A program made the position numbers and the translations under genes. 9,919 bases of DNA from Blastococcus sp. GTDB taxonomy: Bacteria; Actinomycetota; Actinomycetes; Mycobacteriales; Geodermatophilaceae. The stretch is from the NCBI GenBank assembly GCA_025963345.1, contig JAOPUS010000288.1, forward strand, positions 1-9,919. The letters run 5' to 3'. The notes under the pieces are model-generated. The model was not told the DNA's origin and did no database searches. It was given only the letters and a program-made list of their open reading frames with translations. The first letter of the stretch is position 1, and each line of letters starts with the position of its first letter. Positions 8,516-9,919 of this stretch are shown in pieces.

Positions 8516-9600
8516 GCCGGGTGACCGTCGCCGGTCCCGCGCCCTACGAGGTCGTCATCGGGCCGGGGGCGCAGAACGAACTCGGCCTCGTGCTGGCCGG
8601 CACGCCGAAGGCCGCGGTCGTCCACGCGCCGCCGCTCGCCGCGGCCGCCGGCGCCGCCGTCGAGACCCTGCAGACGGCGGGTGTGGCCGCCGAGGCGGTC
8701 GTCGTCCCCGACGGGGAGGGGGCCAAGACCGCCGAGGTCGCCGCCCGCGCCTGGGAGGAGTTCGGCCGGCTGGGACTGACCCGGTCCGACGCCGTCGTCG
8801 GCATCGGCGGGGGAGCGGTCACCGACCTGGCCGGGTTCCTGGCCGCCACCTGGGTGCGCGGTGTCCGCGTGGTGCAGGTGCCGACGAGCCTGCTCGGCAT
8901 GGTCGACGCCGCGGTCGGTGGCAAGACCGGTATCAACACCGGGGCCGGCAAGAACCTCGTCGGCGCCTTCCACCCGCCGGCCGCCGTCCTCGCCGACACC
9001 GACGCCCTGGCCGGCCTGCCCGAGGCGGAGTTCCGCTCCGGGCTGGCCGAGGTCGTCAAGTGCGGCTTCATCGCCGACGGCGTGATCCTCGACCTGCTCG
9101 ACGACGACCCGACCGGCCGCCAGGCCACCGAGGAGCTCGTCACCCGCGCGGTGCAGGTCAAGGCCGACGCCGTGGGGGAGGACCTCTACGACCTGGGTCG
9201 CCGGGAGTTCCTCAACTACGGGCACACCCTCGCGCATGCGATCGAGCGGGTGGAGGACTTCGGCTGGCGGCACGGTGAGGCGGTGGCCGTCGGGCTGGTC
9301 TTCGCCGCGGAGCTCGCCGGCCAGGCCGGGCTGCTGTCGCGCGCCGCCGTCGACCGGCACCGCGACCTGGTCGCCGCGATGGGCCTGCCGACCACCTACG
9401 CCGGCGACTGGGACCGGCTGCAGGGCGTCATGCGGGTGGACAAGAAGGCCCGCGGCGCATCGCTGCGCTTCGTCGTCCTCGACGGGCTGGGCAATCCCAC
9501 GATCCTGACCGATCCCGACCAGGCTTGGCTCGACGCCGCCTGGGCCGCCGTCTCTGCGTCGTCCGCCCACCCCGCCACCCCATCGAATGGAGCCGCATGA
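8512..9600 (+). CDS. aroB: 3-dehydroquinate synthase
   Basis: Cyclises DAHP to 3-dehydroquinate, the second pathway step, using NAD+ and a divalent metal. The start taken is the GTG at 8512, overlapping the aroK stop as GTGA and giving 362 residues, a typical length; a second GTG at 8521 is possible. The frame stays open far upstream through aroK, but that part has no homology-like features and is a high-GC artefact. Motifs: DGEGAKT, the NAD-binding GIGGGAVTDLAGF (97-109), PTSLLGMVDAAVGGKTGIN (124-142, Lys138), GLAEVVK with metal ligand Glu180 and Lys183, NYGHTLAHAIE with His238, and HGEAVA with His254. All three metal ligands are present. It overlaps aroQ by 4 bp (ATGA). Assignment is very secure. 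Confidence 0.97.
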   Translation: MSRVTVAGPAPYEVVIGPGAQNELGLVLAGTPKAAVVHAPPLAAAAGAAVETLQTAGVAAEAVVVPDGEGAKTAEVAARAWEEFGRLGLTRSDAVVGIGGGAVTDLAGFLAATWVRGVRVVQVPTSLLGMVDAAVGGKTGINTGAGKNLVGAFHPPAAVLADTDALAGLPEAEFRSGLAEVVKCGFIADGVILDLLDDDPTGRQATEELVTRAVQVKADAVGEDLYDLGRREFLNYGHTLAHAIERVEDFGWRHGEAVAVGLVFAAELAGQAGLLSRAAVDRHRDLVAAMGLPTTYAGDWDRLQGVMRVDKKARGASLRFVVLDGLGNPTILTDPDQAWLDAAWAAVSASSAHPATPSNGAA

Positions 9601-9919
9601 CCATCCAGGTGCTCAACGGTGCCAACCTCGGCCGCCTCGGCCTCCGGGAGCCGGAGAAGTACGGCACCGTCACGCACGCCGAGCTGGTCGAGCTGGTCGA
9701 GGTCACCGGACGCGAGCTCGGCGTCGACGTGCAGGTGCGCCAGACCGACGACGAGGGCGAGATGCTCCGCTGGGTGCACGCCGCCTCCGACGCCGGGGAC
9801 GCCGTGCTGATCAACCCCGGCGGCTGGTCACACACCTCCGTCGTCCTCCGCGACGCGCTGGCCGCGCTCAACGGCCCACTGGTCGAGGTGCACATCACCA
9901 ACATCCACGCCCGCGAGGA
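9597..9919 (+). CDS. aroQ: Type II 3-dehydroquinate dehydratase, 3'-truncated by window edge
   Basis: Dehydrates 3-dehydroquinate to 3-dehydroshikimate by the anti-elimination (type II) mechanism; the family forms dodecamers. About 107 of the usual ~145 residues are visible before the window ends in the middle of the HITNIHARE segment. The start ATG overlaps the aroB stop (ATGA), with a short GGAG at 9589-9592 ahead. Motifs: LNGANLGRLG (6-15; many homologues have LNGPN, so Pro is Ala9 here), LREPEKYG with expected catalytic Arg17 and Tyr22, INPGGWSHTSVVLRD with the substrate-loop residues Asn and His, and EVHITNIHARE carrying the catalytic His. It is closest in pattern to the mycobacterial enzyme (GRLG, HAREE). 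It completes the aroC-aroK-aroB-aroQ gene run. Confidence 0.96.
   Translation, partial: MTIQVLNGANLGRLGLREPEKYGTVTHAELVELVEVTGRELGVDVQVRQTDDEGEMLRWVHAASDAGDAVLINPGGWSHTSVVLRDALAALNGPLVEVHITNIHARE
9681..9698 (+). repeat. Two tandem copies of a 9-bp unit inside aroQ
   Basis: GAGCTGGTC occurs twice in tandem and encodes ELVELV in helix 1 of AroQ. Homologues have a similar helix (for example ELVALIE in mycobacteria), so this is normal coding sequence with repeated codons and is noted only for completeness. Confidence 0.5.

Noticed and set aside
7822..9600. A 592-residue AroB with a 230-residue N-terminal extension
   Set aside because: The added part is the aroK and aroC region in another frame, of Arg/Ala/Pro-rich shadow type. 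The family start fits the GTG at 8512.

Overview
This is a very GC-rich window with strong G/C preference at third codon positions. All genes lie on the + strand and are tightly packed. Protein features (long acidic cytoplasmic tail on MltG, mycobacterial-like AroQ, frequent GTG starts, a leaderless-type promoter) and the gene order alaS-ruvX-mltG-aroE-prepilin peptidase-aroC-aroK-aroB-aroQ point to a high-GC actinobacterium. A member of Geodermatophilaceae or a close relative is a reasonable guess, but it is an inference and not proven. The same general order is known from Mycobacterium and other actinobacteria, so the window is mostly conserved chromosomal core.

Layout. Positions 1-2522 hold most of alaS (alanyl-tRNA synthetase), whose 5' end lies outside the window. 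ruvX/yqgF (2529-3212) follows with a good Shine-Dalgarno sequence and an unusual ~88-residue N-terminal extension. A 77-bp spacer that can encode a 26-residue peptide, overlapping both neighbours by GTGA, leads to mltG (3286-5223), a membrane-anchored endolytic transglycosylase with a ~300-residue charged cytoplasmic region. aroE (5220-6026) overlaps mltG, and a small type IV prepilin peptidase-like gene (6039-6701) follows behind a short hairpin. The only real intergenic region, 6702-6782, contains three copies of a TGAAGGG(Y)GG element, competing inverted repeats, and a TAGAAT -10 box placed so that transcription would start at or next to the aroC ATG. Then aroC (6783-7976), aroK (7973-8515), aroB (8512-9600) and the 5' part of aroQ (9597 to the right edge) run with 4-bp start/stop overlaps.

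Function. The second half encodes five of the seven shikimate pathway steps: AroB makes 3-dehydroquinate, AroQ dehydrates it, AroE reduces dehydroshikimate, AroK phosphorylates shikimate, and AroC forms chorismate after the EPSP synthase step. DAHP synthase and EPSP synthase are not in the window. The first half serves translation (AlaRS), rRNA processing/nuclease activity (RuvX) and peptidoglycan synthesis (MltG). Repeated NTGA overlaps suggest pervasive translational coupling.

I found no mobile element, CRISPR array, tRNA/rRNA, toxin-antitoxin pair or defence system, and nothing that convincingly represents a new multi-gene system. The points most worth a second look are the duplicated motif in the RuvX extension, the putative coupling mini-ORF between ruvX and mltG, and the repeat-rich, apparently leaderless aroC promoter region. 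No gene-free stretch longer than 300 bases exists.
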